Made by a program: the position numbers and the translations under genes. This document shows positions 26,773-35,081 of a DNA stretch of 64,000 nt, in pieces. The notes under the pieces are model-generated. The model searched no databases. It saw nothing but the letters and a program-made list of their open reading frames with translations, and had not been told where the DNA came from. Within the stretch, counting starts at the first letter, position 1. Every line of letters begins with the position of its first letter. Source of the DNA: DASRFA01 sp035651755 (GTDB lineage Bacteria; Desulfobacterota; Binatia; UBA12015); contig DASRFA010000054.1 in NCBI GenBank assembly GCA_035651755.1, positions 1 to 64,000 on the forward strand, written 5' to 3'.

Positions 26773-29065
26773 CCTCGACGTCCGCGCCCTCGAACACGAA
26801 GCGCGGCCGCGTCCGCAGGACCAGGACCGGCATCAGCGAGAGCGAGGCCAGGCACGAGAGCGCCATCGCGGTCGGCATGAGGGTTCCGAACATCCGGAGG
26901 CCGAAGAACTTCGAGAGCCCCATGACGCCGAACCCGGCCGCGATGCTGGCCGCGACGAAGATCACCGCGCGCCCCGACGTCCGGAGCGCGATGCCGAGCG
27001 CCTCCGCGTCGCTCGCGCGCCGACGGCGCTCCTCGCGCAGCCGGTAGAGGAAGTAGATCGCGTAGTCGGCGCCGACGCCCGCGGCCATCGCGATGTTGGT
27101 CGCCGAGCCCATGTCGAGCCGGAGTCCGGTCCACCCGAGGAGGCCGAAGAGGACCGCGATGGTCGCGACGATCGGCGTGATCACGTACAGGCCGCCGAGC
27201 GGCGAACGCAGCACCAGCGACGACACGGCGTAGATCGTCGCGAGCACGAGCAGCATGTTGAGGACCTTGCTGCGCGTCGTGTGCTCGTTCACCGCGAGCA
27301 CCGTCGGGCCGGCGCCGCCGGCGATCAGGACGCGGACGCCGTCGGGCGCGGGGTGCGCGTCGACCCACGCCTGCGCGCCGCGCACGAGCGGGCCGACGAG
27401 CGCCGAGTCGTCGTCGCGCAGGTACGCGACCAGCAGGCCCTTCGACTGCGAGCGGTCGGTGAAGCGCTCGAAGGCCGGCGACGCCCCGAGAAACATGAGC
27501 TGCGCCACGAGCTCCTGGTCGTCCGGCAGCCGGTAGGGATCCGGCGCGTCGGCGTTGAAGGTCTTGTGCAGCATCTTGACGAGGTCGACCAGCGAGCCGG
27601 TCTTCACGACCAGCGGATCGCGCTCGATCTCGGCGCGCAGTCCGTCCATGTGCCGGAGGAACGGGAGCGTCTTCGCGGCGCCGGCCGGCCCCTCGTAGAG
27701 GACGGTCATCGTGTACGTCCCGGGGAAGTGGCGCTGGATCTCCTCGAGGTGGAGGCGCGGGAGGCTGTCGCGCGCCATGTACTCGCGCGTCGACCCGTAC
27801 GTCCGGATGCGGAGCGCCCCGATCACCGCGAGCGCGAGCACGACCACCGACGCGACGATCACGCGCCGCCCGCCGCGCTCCAGGATCGCGCGCTCGAGCA
27901 CGGCGAGGAAGCGACCGGTGAGACCTTCCCCGCGCGGCCGGATGCGCGGTGCGGGCAGGAGCGTCCGGAGCGCCGGGATGAACGTCATCTCCAGCACCAC
28001 TGCGCTCCCGATGCCGTACGCGCACGCGAGCCCGAATGCCTCGATCGCGCGGATCCCGGTGAGCGCGAGCGAAGCGAAGCCCAGGGTCGCGACGCCTCCC
28101 GCGGCGATCATCACGGGACCCATGATCGCCGTCGACACGACCACCGCCTCGCGGTTGTCGCCGAGACGCTCCACCTCCTCGGTGTAGCGCTTCAGCATCT
28201 GCGCCGAGTGGCCGGCGGCGATCGCGATCAGGAGGATCGGCACGGCGACGTTCCAGGAGTCGATGACCTGGCCCGTGTACCCCATCAGGCCCAGCCCCCA
28301 GACGGTGCTGAGGGCGGCGGTCAGCATCGGGATGAGCATCCCCTGCAGGTTGCGGAACGACACGAGGAGCATGAGCGCGATCACGCCGAACGCCATCGGA
28401 ATGCGAAAGGCGATGTCGCGCGACTGCTCGATGTCGGTCAGCGCCAGGGTCGGCTCGCCGGCGAAGAAGAAGTCGACGCCGCGATCGCGGTACGGCTCCG
28501 TCATGCCGATGACGCGGTGGGCGATGTCGATCGCCGGGTCGCCTTCCCAGAAGTCGACGAGGAGCAGAGCGGCTCGGTCGTCGGGGGTGACGAGGAGTCC
28601 CGAGAGCTGGGGATCGGCCGCGACGCGCGCGCGCAGCCGCGCGATCTCCTCCGGCGACTGCGGGACGTCCTTCATCAGGTAGTCCGCGTCGATGCGATCG
28701 CCCTTGTCCTCGACGAAGCGGACGGACGGCGCCGCGAGGCTGACCACGTTCTGCGCGATCACGTTCTTCAGCCGGAGCGCGTCGAGGGTGAGGTCGTGGA
28801 CGACGCTGAGGACGTCCGGCCGCCAGACGTCGCCGGTCTTCGGCTCGATCGCGATGATCACGGTGTTCCGGCCGCCGAACTCGCGCCGGATCGCCCGGTC
28901 GATCGCGACGAACGGGTGGTCCTGCGGCAGGCTCGCCTCGACGTCGAACTCCGCGCGCAGGCGGCCGATGCCGAGCACGAGGAGCGCCGTCACGGCGCCG
29001 ACGATCAGCAGCACGGCCACGGCGTGACGGACGAGGAAGCGGGCGTATCGCTCGAGGGGGGTCAT
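26723..29065 (-). CDS. MMPL/RND-family lipid transporter (HpnN-like)
   Basis: 780 residues with two halves of the RND type: membrane segments near residues 15-35, 220-380 (six), 410-430 and 615-750, and two periplasmic loops (about 40-215 and 435-610). Motifs include LIAIAAGHSAQMLKRY in the first half and AAGVGADYAIYFLYRL in the second, the usual GxxxDY proton-relay region; the first half has GHS in place of the Asp, as in other HpnN/MmpL-like exporters. Such proteins move hydrophobic lipids such as hopanoids across the inner membrane with proton motive force. No hopanoid gene is nearby, so the substrate is unknown. The start has a weak ribosome-binding site. The 3' end overlaps the kinase gene. 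Confidence 0.87.
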   Translation of the reverse strand: MTPLERYARFLVRHAVAVLLIVGAVTALLVLGIGRLRAEFDVEASLPQDHPFVAIDRAIRREFGGRNTVIIAIEPKTGDVWRPDVLSVVHDLTLDALRLKNVIAQNVVSLAAPSVRFVEDKGDRIDADYLMKDVPQSPEEIARLRARVAADPQLSGLLVTPDDRAALLLVDFWEGDPAIDIAHRVIGMTEPYRDRGVDFFFAGEPTLALTDIEQSRDIAFRIPMAFGVIALMLLVSFRNLQGMLIPMLTAALSTVWGLGLMGYTGQVIDSWNVAVPILLIAIAAGHSAQMLKRYTEEVERLGDNREAVVVSTAIMGPVMIAAGGVATLGFASLALTGIRAIEAFGLACAYGIGSAVVLEMTFIPALRTLLPAPRIRPRGEGLTGRFLAVLERAILERGGRRVIVASVVVLALAVIGALRIRTYGSTREYMARDSLPRLHLEEIQRHFPGTYTMTVLYEGPAGAAKTLPFLRHMDGLRAEIERDPLVVKTGSLVDLVKMLHKTFNADAPDPYRLPDDQELVAQLMFLGASPAFERFTDRSQSKGLLVAYLRDDDSALVGPLVRGAQAWVDAHPAPDGVRVLIAGGAGPTVLAVNEHTTRSKVLNMLLVLATIYAVSSLVLRSPLGGLYVITPIVATIAVLFGLLGWTGLRLDMGSATNIAMAAGVGADYAIYFLYRLREERRRRASDAEALGIALRTSGRAVIFVAASIAAGFGVMGLSKFFGLRMFGTLMPTAMALSCLASLSLMPVLVLRTRPRFVFEGADVEVSPAVRSPATRTAPEA

Positions 29066-29255
29066 CGTCGTGGGTGTTCCGGATCGCCGATGCGGCCGAC
29101 GGGCGACGGGGGGCGGGCTCGTGCGGCCGTGGATTGGATCGCCGGCTCGGCGGGTTCGCTTAAGATGGATCGGCGCTCACGGCAACTCGGCGCGGCGCGT
29201 TCGCGCCGGAAAGCCCGGTGCGGTCGTGCGGCGCACGCGGTATAACGCGGCTCTC

Positions 29256-30455
29256 ATGCCCTGCCCTGGCCGAAAGCCGTCCGTTCGCTCGGCTCGCGCG
29301 CTCCGCGGTTTGCATTGCCTTCTCGGGCTCGCCGCGGTCGCCGCCGCCGCTTGCTCCGATGCCGGCGGCGGGTCGTCCGCGCATCCGCGCGACGGCGTGC
29401 TGCGGCTGAACCACGTGCAGGTGCTGGGGACGCACAACAGCTACCACGTGCAGGGGAAGCCGGCCGTGTTCGCGGCGCTGCAGGCCTTCGACGCCGGGCT
29501 CGCGGCGACGCTCGAATACACGCACCGCCCGCTCGTCGAGCAGTTCGAGCAGCTCGGCGTGCGGCAGATCGAGATCGACGTGTTCGCGGACCCGGAGGGC
29601 GGCCGGTACGCCGACCCGGCGGGTGCGCGCCTGGTCGGGCAGCCCGAGCCGCGCCTTCCCGAGCTCGAGCAGCCCGGGCTCAAGGTGCTGCACGTGCAGG
29701 ACATCGACTACCGGACGCGCTGCCTCACCTTCGTCGCGTGCCTCGAGGAGCTGCGCGACTGGTCCGACGGTCATCCCGGCCACGTCCCGATCATGGTCGA
29801 GGTCGAGGCGAAGGACGACGAGATCCCCGACCCGCTCGACCTGGGCTTCGTCGTCCCGATCCGTTTCGACGCCGCGCAGCTCGACGAGATCGATCGCGAG
29901 ATCCGCGCGACCCTGCCTCCCGACAAGCTCATCACGCCCGACGACGTGCGCGGCACCCACGCGACCCTCGAGGAGGCCATCACGACCGACGGCTGGCCGA
30001 CGCTCGGCGAGACGCGCGGCCGCATCCTCTTCACGCTCGACAACGAGGACGACAAGAAGACCAGCTACCTCGCGGGGCATCCCTCGCTCGCCGGAAGGGT
30101 GCTGTTCGTGAGCGCGCGCCCCGGCTCCCCCGAGGCGGCGTTCGTGAAGCTGAACGACCCGATCGACGACGGGGAGCTCATCCACCAGGTCGTCGCCGCC
30201 GGCTACATCGTCCGGACGCGCGCCGACGGCGACACCGTCCAGGCGCGGAGCGGCGACGTCAGCCAGCGCGAAGCTGCGCTCGCGAGCGGCGCGCAGTTCG
30301 TCAGCACCGACTACCCCGAGCCCGACCCGCGTTTCGGGACCGGCTACTTCGTCGCCATTCCGGGCGGGACGCCCGCCCGCTGCAACCCGGTCAGCGCACC
30401 GGCGGACTGCACCTCGCTCGACGTCGAGAACCCGGACGCGCTGCGCGCGGAGTGA
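29256..30455 (+). CDS. Calcium-dependent phosphoinositide phospholipase C family lipoprotein
   Basis: 399 residues from ATG 29256. A lipoprotein signal (GLHCLLGLAAVAAAACSD) precedes a TIM-barrel PLC domain of the bacterial Ca2+-dependent PI-PLC type. The first catalytic His is in VLGTHNSYHVQ, followed by VRQIEIDVFADPEGG (metal-binding Glu/Asp) and VLHVQDIDYRTRCLTF (second His). Further features are VPIMVEVEAKDDE and the C-terminal VRTRADGD. The substrate may be a phosphoinositide or a glycerophospho head group; the family's bacterial members are poorly characterised. The stop overlaps the start of the metallophosphoesterase gene (GTGA), so the two are co-translated and may act in one lipid or phosphate-scavenging step. 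Confidence 0.85.
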   Translation: MPCPGRKPSVRSARALRGLHCLLGLAAVAAAACSDAGGGSSAHPRDGVLRLNHVQVLGTHNSYHVQGKPAVFAALQAFDAGLAATLEYTHRPLVEQFEQLGVRQIEIDVFADPEGGRYADPAGARLVGQPEPRLPELEQPGLKVLHVQDIDYRTRCLTFVACLEELRDWSDGHPGHVPIMVEVEAKDDEIPDPLDLGFVVPIRFDAAQLDEIDREIRATLPPDKLITPDDVRGTHATLEEAITTDGWPTLGETRGRILFTLDNEDDKKTSYLAGHPSLAGRVLFVSARPGSPEAAFVKLNDPIDDGELIHQVVAAGYIVRTRADGDTVQARSGDVSQREAALASGAQFVSTDYPEPDPRFGTGYFVAIPGGTPARCNPVSAPADCTSLDVENPDALRAE

Positions 30456-31765
30456 GGCCGGGCGTGGCGTCGTTCTGGTTCGTTCCGGCCCTCGGCGCGG
30501 CGACGCTCACCGCCGTTCCGCTCTACGCGCGCTTCGTGCGAGGCCGGTCGTACGCGCGCTTCGGGTTCGTGATCCTCGCGTTCTCGATCCCGGGTCTCGT
30601 CGTCGCCGATCACCGGCTCCGCGAGCTGATCCCGCCCGCGTCGCGGGCGTGGATCGATGCGCTCTTCGCGTACGTGATCGCCGCCGCCGGAGCGCACCTC
30701 GCAGGGCTCGTCCGGGCGCGCCTGCGGCCGGCCGCGTTCCGTGCGCTGGTCAGCATTCCCGGGATGGCGGCGGTCGCGGCCGGAGCGCTGTCGGCGGTGT
30801 GGATGCTTGCGCTCCTTCCGGTGCGCGCCGCGCTCGTCCTGTCCGGCCACGAGGGCGTGAGCGCGGCGCTCGCGTGGCTCGACCTCGTGCCGTTCGCGAT
30901 CGTCGGGCTCTCGCTCGTCACGTCGCTCCGCACCGTCGAGGAGATCGTCCGGCTTCCGCTCGACGGCCCGGAGCCCGAGACGCTCGCCCGCCTGCCGGTC
31001 GAGCGCTCGAAGCGCGCGCGCCCGGCCGGGCGCCCGGCCGGGACGACGCTCCGGATCGTACAGATCGCGGACCCGCACCTCGGGCCGTGGCAGCCGATCG
31101 ACCGGCTGCACCGCCGCATCGACTCGCTCCTCGATCACGACCCCGATCTCGTGCTGCTGACGGGCGACTTCCTCACCATGGAGGGCGCCGGCACTCCGGG
31201 CGCTCTCGCGATCGCGCTCTCGCCGCTCCGGCGCGCGCGCGGCCGCTCGTTCGCGATCTTCGGCAACCACGACCACGAGTCGCCGGCCGAGGTGCGGGCG
31301 GCGCTCGCCGCGAACGACGTCGCACTCCTCGTCGACGACGAGGCGATCGTCGAGACGCCCGCCGGGCCGGTGCAGATCCTGGGCGCGGACTACGTCGGCC
31401 GCGGGCGCCGGCGCCAGCTCGAGCGCCTCTTCGCACGCTTCCCGCGCCGTCCGGGGCACGCGCGCATCCTGCTGCTGCACGACCCGAGCGCCTTCCGCCA
31501 CGTTCCGAAGGACGAGGTCGACCTCACGCTCTCCGGCCACACGCACGGCGGCCAGGTGGGGCTCGTCAGCCTTGGCGTCGACTGGACCGTGCTCAAGCGC
31601 AGCGGCTTCCCGGACCACGGGCTCTTCGGCCACGGGCGGAGCCGCCTGTACGTGCACCGCGGCACCGGCTTCTACGGCTTCCCGCTTCGGATCGGCGTCC
31701 CGGGCGAGGCGTCGATCCTCGAAGTCGTCCTGCGCGACGACGCGCGCGACGATCGCGCTCAGTAG
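30452..31765 (+). CDS. Membrane-anchored metallophosphoesterase
   Basis: 437 residues from GTG 30452, which overlaps the PLC stop; GTG 30464 is an alternative. Four or five membrane segments occupy residues 1-165 (VPALGAATLTAVPLYA, GFVILAFSIPGLVVA, WIDALFAYVIAAAGAHLAGL, GMAAVAAGALSAVWMLALL, WLDLVPFAIVGLSLV). The phosphoesterase domain follows with all five blocks: QIADPHLGP, LLTGDFL, FGNHDHES, LLLHDPSAF and LSGHTHGGQ. The layout matches the YkuE/YaeI-like group, some of which cleave UDP-diacylglucosamine or other lipid phosphates. With the coupled PLC it may process a phospholipid head group in the envelope (inference). The last 7 bases overlap the convergent Smr gene. Confidence 0.86.
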   Translation: MRPGVASFWFVPALGAATLTAVPLYARFVRGRSYARFGFVILAFSIPGLVVADHRLRELIPPASRAWIDALFAYVIAAAGAHLAGLVRARLRPAAFRALVSIPGMAAVAAGALSAVWMLALLPVRAALVLSGHEGVSAALAWLDLVPFAIVGLSLVTSLRTVEEIVRLPLDGPEPETLARLPVERSKRARPAGRPAGTTLRIVQIADPHLGPWQPIDRLHRRIDSLLDHDPDLVLLTGDFLTMEGAGTPGALAIALSPLRRARGRSFAIFGNHDHESPAEVRAALAANDVALLVDDEAIVETPAGPVQILGADYVGRGRRRQLERLFARFPRRPGHARILLLHDPSAFRHVPKDEVDLTLSGHTHGGQVGLVSLGVDWTVLKRSGFPDHGLFGHGRSRLYVHRGTGFYGFPLRIGVPGEASILEVVLRDDARDDRAQ

Positions 31766-32358
31766 TCGCGCTGTCGGCGGAGGAGGACGTAGAGCGCGCC
31801 GTGCCCGCCGTGGCGCTGGTGTGCCGTCTCGACCGCGAGCACCCGGTTGCGATGGCTGCCCTCGGCGAGCCAGTTCGGGATCAGCGTCCGGAGGACGCCG
31901 CCGCCCTCGCGGGCGGTGCCCTTGCCGGTGATCACCAGCACGCAGCGCTGACCGGCCTCCCACGCCTGCCACAGGAACCCGTCGAGCGCCTCCAGCGCTT
32001 CCTCCTGCGTGAGGCCGTGCAGGTCGAGCTGGCTCTCGATCGCGATCTGCCCGCGCTTCAGGCGCTCCGACGTGCGGCGATCGAGCGCGAACGGCGATCC
32101 TTCGCCGGGCGCGGCCGCCTGCTCGCGGCGCACCTTGAGGCGATCGGCGAGACCGATCTCCGGAACGTCGCTGACGCGCACCGCGGTCGCGTCGTCGCGG
32201 TCGGCGAGCGGGCGGACGTCGCGCGTCGCGGCCTCCCACTCGTCCTCTTCGTCGCTGCCGAGAGGGTTCTCGCCCTTCAAGAGATCCTCGTCCTTCAAGA
32301 GGTTCTCCTTCAGAAGATCGTTGCCCTCTTCCTCTTTGCGGGGGCGGTTCGGATTCAT
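31759..32358 (-). CDS. Smr domain protein with an acidic repeat N-terminus
   Basis: 199 residues. The C-terminal Smr domain (about 110-199) has LDLHGLTQEEAL, VLVITGKGTAREGGGVLRTLIPNW and HGGHGALYVLLRR, the three classical blocks; Smr domains are DNA- or RNA-nicking folds found at the end of MutS2 and as stand-alone proteins involved in ribosome rescue or recombination. The N-terminal 45 residues are charged and contain a threefold LLK(E/D/G)xx repeat (DLLKENLLKDEDLLKGEN) followed by an acidic patch. The ATG overlaps the thioesterase stop (ATGA), so translation is coupled. It is the last gene of a three-gene operon with YHS and thioesterase. Confidence 0.88.
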   Translation of the reverse strand: MNPNRPRKEEEGNDLLKENLLKDEDLLKGENPLGSDEEDEWEAATRDVRPLADRDDATAVRVSDVPEIGLADRLKVRREQAAAPGEGSPFALDRRTSERLKRGQIAIESQLDLHGLTQEEALEALDGFLWQAWEAGQRCVLVITGKGTAREGGGVLRTLIPNWLAEGSHRNRVLAVETAHQRHGGHGALYVLLRRQRDY

Positions 32359-32780
32359 CGCGCCGAAGCTCCTCGAGCCGACGATGCGACGAGCCGCCGC
32401 CGCAGATCGTCCGGCACCTCGCGCGGGCGACGCGTATCCGCGTCGACCAGCACCTCGACGCTGCGGGCGCGCGCGGCCAGGCGTTCCGCCGTCCGGATCT
32501 CGTACTCGAAGCCGACGCTGGTCCGGCCGACCCGCGCGACGCGGACGCCGACGCGAAACGGGTCGTGCAGGACCAGCGGGCTCAGATACGTGCAGCCCAC
32601 TTCGGCGACGACCGACGGACGCAGCGTCCCGGCTTCGCCCTCGAAGCCGGAGAGGAACCGCGCGCGCGCCTCGGACAGGTAGGCGACGTAGACGTGGTTC
32701 GCCATGTGCGCCTGCGGGTCCAGGTCGCGGACGAGCACGGTGAAGTCGTAGAAGTGGAACCGTCCTCCAGCGTCGCTCAC
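32355..32780 (-). CDS. Acyl-CoA thioesterase (4HBT, YbgC/FadM-like)
   Basis: 141 residues from GTG 32780; GTG overlaps the YHS stop in a GTGA and the stop overlaps the Smr ATG. The hotdog fold signature is VRDLDPQAHMANHVYVAYLSEAR with the catalytic Asp and the following His/Asn, then VVAEVGCTYLSPLVLHDPFRVGVRV and the buried strand TSVGFEYEIRTAE. Length and motif match 4-hydroxybenzoyl-CoA-type thioesterases that hydrolyse acyl-CoA. The substrate cannot be inferred; the neighbours (YHS, Smr) give no pathway. Confidence 0.88.
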   Translation of the reverse strand: MSDAGGRFHFYDFTVLVRDLDPQAHMANHVYVAYLSEARARFLSGFEGEAGTLRPSVVAEVGCTYLSPLVLHDPFRVGVRVARVGRTSVGFEYEIRTAERLAARARSVEVLVDADTRRPREVPDDLRRRLVASSARGASAR

Positions 32781-33133
32781 GTCCGCTTGGAGAACTGCTG
32801 GAAGGTCTTCTCGCTCTCGAAGTAGAGGACCTTCCCGTCGGGCTTCGCTCCGATGACGGCGGTCGCCTTGTCGACGGGCTTGCCCGAGATGGGGTCGGTC
32901 GCGGTGCGCGCGGCGGCGTCCTGCTGGAGGCGGCCCTTGCACATCTCACAGCAGCCGAAGTACGTCTTGCCGTCGACCTGCACGGCGATCTGATCGCGCT
33001 CGAAGGCGGTATCGTTCACCATGCAGACGCGCTTCGCATCGACCCGCGTGATGGGGTCGGCGAACGCGGCCGATGCGGCGACCAGGACGGCGAGCGCGAG
33101 CAGGCCGACCATCTCGAAGCGATACCGTCTCAT
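32777..33133 (-). CDS. Exported YHS/TRASH-like metal-binding protein
   Basis: 118 residues from ATG 33133; GGAGG lies 5 bases upstream. A signal peptide (MVGLLALAVLVAASAAFADP) is followed by a TRASH-like Cys cluster, VCMVNDTAF...YFGCCEMCKGRL, and then the YHS signature TDPISGKPVDKATAV...KVLYFESEKTFQQF. Such modules bind copper or other soft metals. A periplasmic metal carrier or sensor is likely (inference). It is the first gene of a fully overlapping operon with the thioesterase and Smr genes. Confidence 0.83.
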   Translation of the reverse strand: MRRYRFEMVGLLALAVLVAASAAFADPITRVDAKRVCMVNDTAFERDQIAVQVDGKTYFGCCEMCKGRLQQDAAARTATDPISGKPVDKATAVIGAKPDGKVLYFESEKTFQQFSKRT

Positions 33134-33264
33134 AGGGCCTCCGTGTTCCTCCCGGCGCGATCCTAACGAGAACGCGCCGGGCGCGCCACGCGACCGGGCC
33201 CCGCCCCAGAGCGCGCGCATCCGCGCACGCGCCGAGGCCCGGCGCACCGGGCGAAAGCGCGACG

Positions 33265-34446
33265 TCACCGGGCCGAGAACGAGGCGTGAAGGCTCGTCGG
33301 CGATCGGAACGCGAGCCCGCGGATCTGCGACGGGCGCTCGGGATCCGGGCGGAGGTCCGTCACGCGATCGAAGAGCGCCTCGAGCGCGATCCGCGCCTCC
33401 AGCTTCGCGAGGTGGTAGCCGAGGCAGAAATGCCGCCCGCCGCCGAACGAGAGGTGGTCGTCGGCGCCACGGTGCAGATCCCAGCGGTCGGGGTCGGGGA
33501 AATGCGTCTCGTCGCGGTTCGCCGAGCCGATCACCGGGGTCACGGCCTTGCCGGCCGGGATCTCGACCCCGGCCACCGTGACCGGCCGCGTGGTCTCGCG
33601 GCCGACGAAGAGGACCGGCGTCTCCCAGCGCAGCGTCTCCTCGAGCGCCGCGTGCAGGAGCGATCGATCGGCGACGACTTCGGCGAGCGCCCCGGGGTCG
33701 TGCAGGAGAGCGAAGAGCGTGGACCCGATCAGCCGGAACGTCGTCTCGGCGCCTGCCGGCAGAAGGAGCCGCATGAAGCTCACGATCTCCTCGTCGTTCA
33801 GGCGTTGGCCGTCGACCTCGCCGGTGCAGAGCCGCGAGAGCACGTCGTCCTGCGGGTGCGCACGGCGCTCGGCGATGAGCGGCAGCAGGAAGTCGCGGAT
33901 CGCGAGCGACGCCGCAAGGCCGCGATCGCGGTCCTTGGAGAAGCCGATGATGTCGAGCGCGTAGCGCTTGAAGAGGTCGAAGTCGTCGATCGGCACGCCG
34001 GCGATCCGCGCGATCACGCGGATCGGAAACGGCTCGGTGAACTGCTGGACGAGGTCGGCCGTACCGGCGCTCGCGAAGCGGTCGATGAGCTGGTCACAGG
34101 TCTGGCGCATCCACGACTCGAGCGGCGCGATCGACTTGAAGTGGAACGCGTACTGGACGATCGAGCGGTGCTTCTGGTGCTCCTTCGCATCCATCTCGAT
34201 GATGGTGCGGCCCATGACCTGCGCGAGCTCGGCGTTCGCGCGCGACGAGAAGGTCTCGTTGTCGCGCAGGATGGCGGCGACGTCGTCGTAGCGGGTGACC
34301 AGGTACGACTCCCGGTGGAACTGCACCACCCGGTGCACCGGGCTCGACTGCCGGAGGGCCGCGAACAGCGGATACGGATCCGGGAAGTCGAAGAGGTCCT
34401 GTGGCGCGAAGCGGATCTCGGACTCGGCGGCCCGGGCGTCGTCCAT
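33265..34446 (-). CDS. Cytochrome P450
   Basis: 393 residues, typical bacterial soluble P450 size. All hallmarks are present: I-helix AGAETT (231-236), K-helix ExxR in EETLRW (E270-R273) and the haem loop FGGGRHFCLGYHLAKLE with ligand Cys341. AGAETT has Ala-Gly-x-Glu-Thr in place of the more common AGxDT. It lies 10 bases after the MaoC gene on the same strand, which suggests a substrate passing through CoA-linked metabolism, for example hydroxylation of a fatty acyl or terpenoid/steroid side chain (inference). No ferredoxin or reductase gene is adjacent. Confidence 0.93.
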   Translation of the reverse strand: MDDARAAESEIRFAPQDLFDFPDPYPLFAALRQSSPVHRVVQFHRESYLVTRYDDVAAILRDNETFSSRANAELAQVMGRTIIEMDAKEHQKHRSIVQYAFHFKSIAPLESWMRQTCDQLIDRFASAGTADLVQQFTEPFPIRVIARIAGVPIDDFDLFKRYALDIIGFSKDRDRGLAASLAIRDFLLPLIAERRAHPQDDVLSRLCTGEVDGQRLNDEEIVSFMRLLLPAGAETTFRLIGSTLFALLHDPGALAEVVADRSLLHAALEETLRWETPVLFVGRETTRPVTVAGVEIPAGKAVTPVIGSANRDETHFPDPDRWDLHRGADDHLSFGGGRHFCLGYHLAKLEARIALEALFDRVTDLRPDPERPSQIRGLAFRSPTSLHASFSAR

Positions 34447-34456
34447 GGCCGCCTCG

Positions 34457-34933
34457 TCACTTCCGCGGCGGGTTGTAGAGGACGATCATCTCGTAGAGCA
34501 GCGCCGGCGTCTCCTGGCCGACGATCCCGACCTGGATCTCCTGCTTCACCATCGTGCCCTTCGGCTTGGCCTCGACGGACACCAGCCGGGAACGCGCGCG
34601 GATGCGGGCGCCGGATGGCACGGGAGCGAGGAAGCGCAGCTTGTCGGCTCCGTAATTGACGGCATTGCCGTGCCCCACGATCGCGAAGCCGACGCGGCTC
34701 CGGATGCGCGGGATCAGGCTCAACGTGAGGAAGCCGTGCGCGATCGGCCCGCCGAACGGGCTCTCGCGCTTGCAGCGCTCGACGTCGACGTGGATCCACT
34801 GATGGTCGCCCGTCAGCTCGGCGAACTGATTGATCATCTCCTGGGTGACCTGCATGTCGGGTCCCCAGTCGCCGTACTGGTCGGAGATCAGCGCGCGCAG
34901 CGCGTCGACGTCGTCAAACCGGATTTCTCGCAT
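34457..34933 (-). CDS. MaoC-like (R)-enoyl-CoA hydratase
   Basis: 158 residues from ATG 34933 with GGAGG 5 bases upstream. The hotdog hydratase motif is FAELTGDHQWIHVD...SPFGGPIAHGFLTLSL, containing the catalytic Asp and His pair of the hydratase-2 family. Members add water to trans-2-enoyl-CoA to give (R)-3-hydroxyacyl-CoA. The downstream P450 gene starts 10 bases later, so the two form an operon; the pathway is unknown. Confidence 0.9.
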   Translation of the reverse strand: MREIRFDDVDALRALISDQYGDWGPDMQVTQEMINQFAELTGDHQWIHVDVERCKRESPFGGPIAHGFLTLSLIPRIRSRVGFAIVGHGNAVNYGADKLRFLAPVPSGARIRARSRLVSVEAKPKGTMVKQEIQVGIVGQETPALLYEMIVLYNPPRK

Positions 34934-35081
34934 CGCTTCCTCCGGGGGCGGCCGCGCGGCGCCCGGCCCTCGACCTATCGCGTTCCGGCCGGACGAAAGC
35001 AACAGTGAGAGCACTTGCAATGCGCCGTGCGCGACCCGCCTTTTGCTTGAGGTCCGGCGCGTGGCTAGCCTGAACGTTTCG

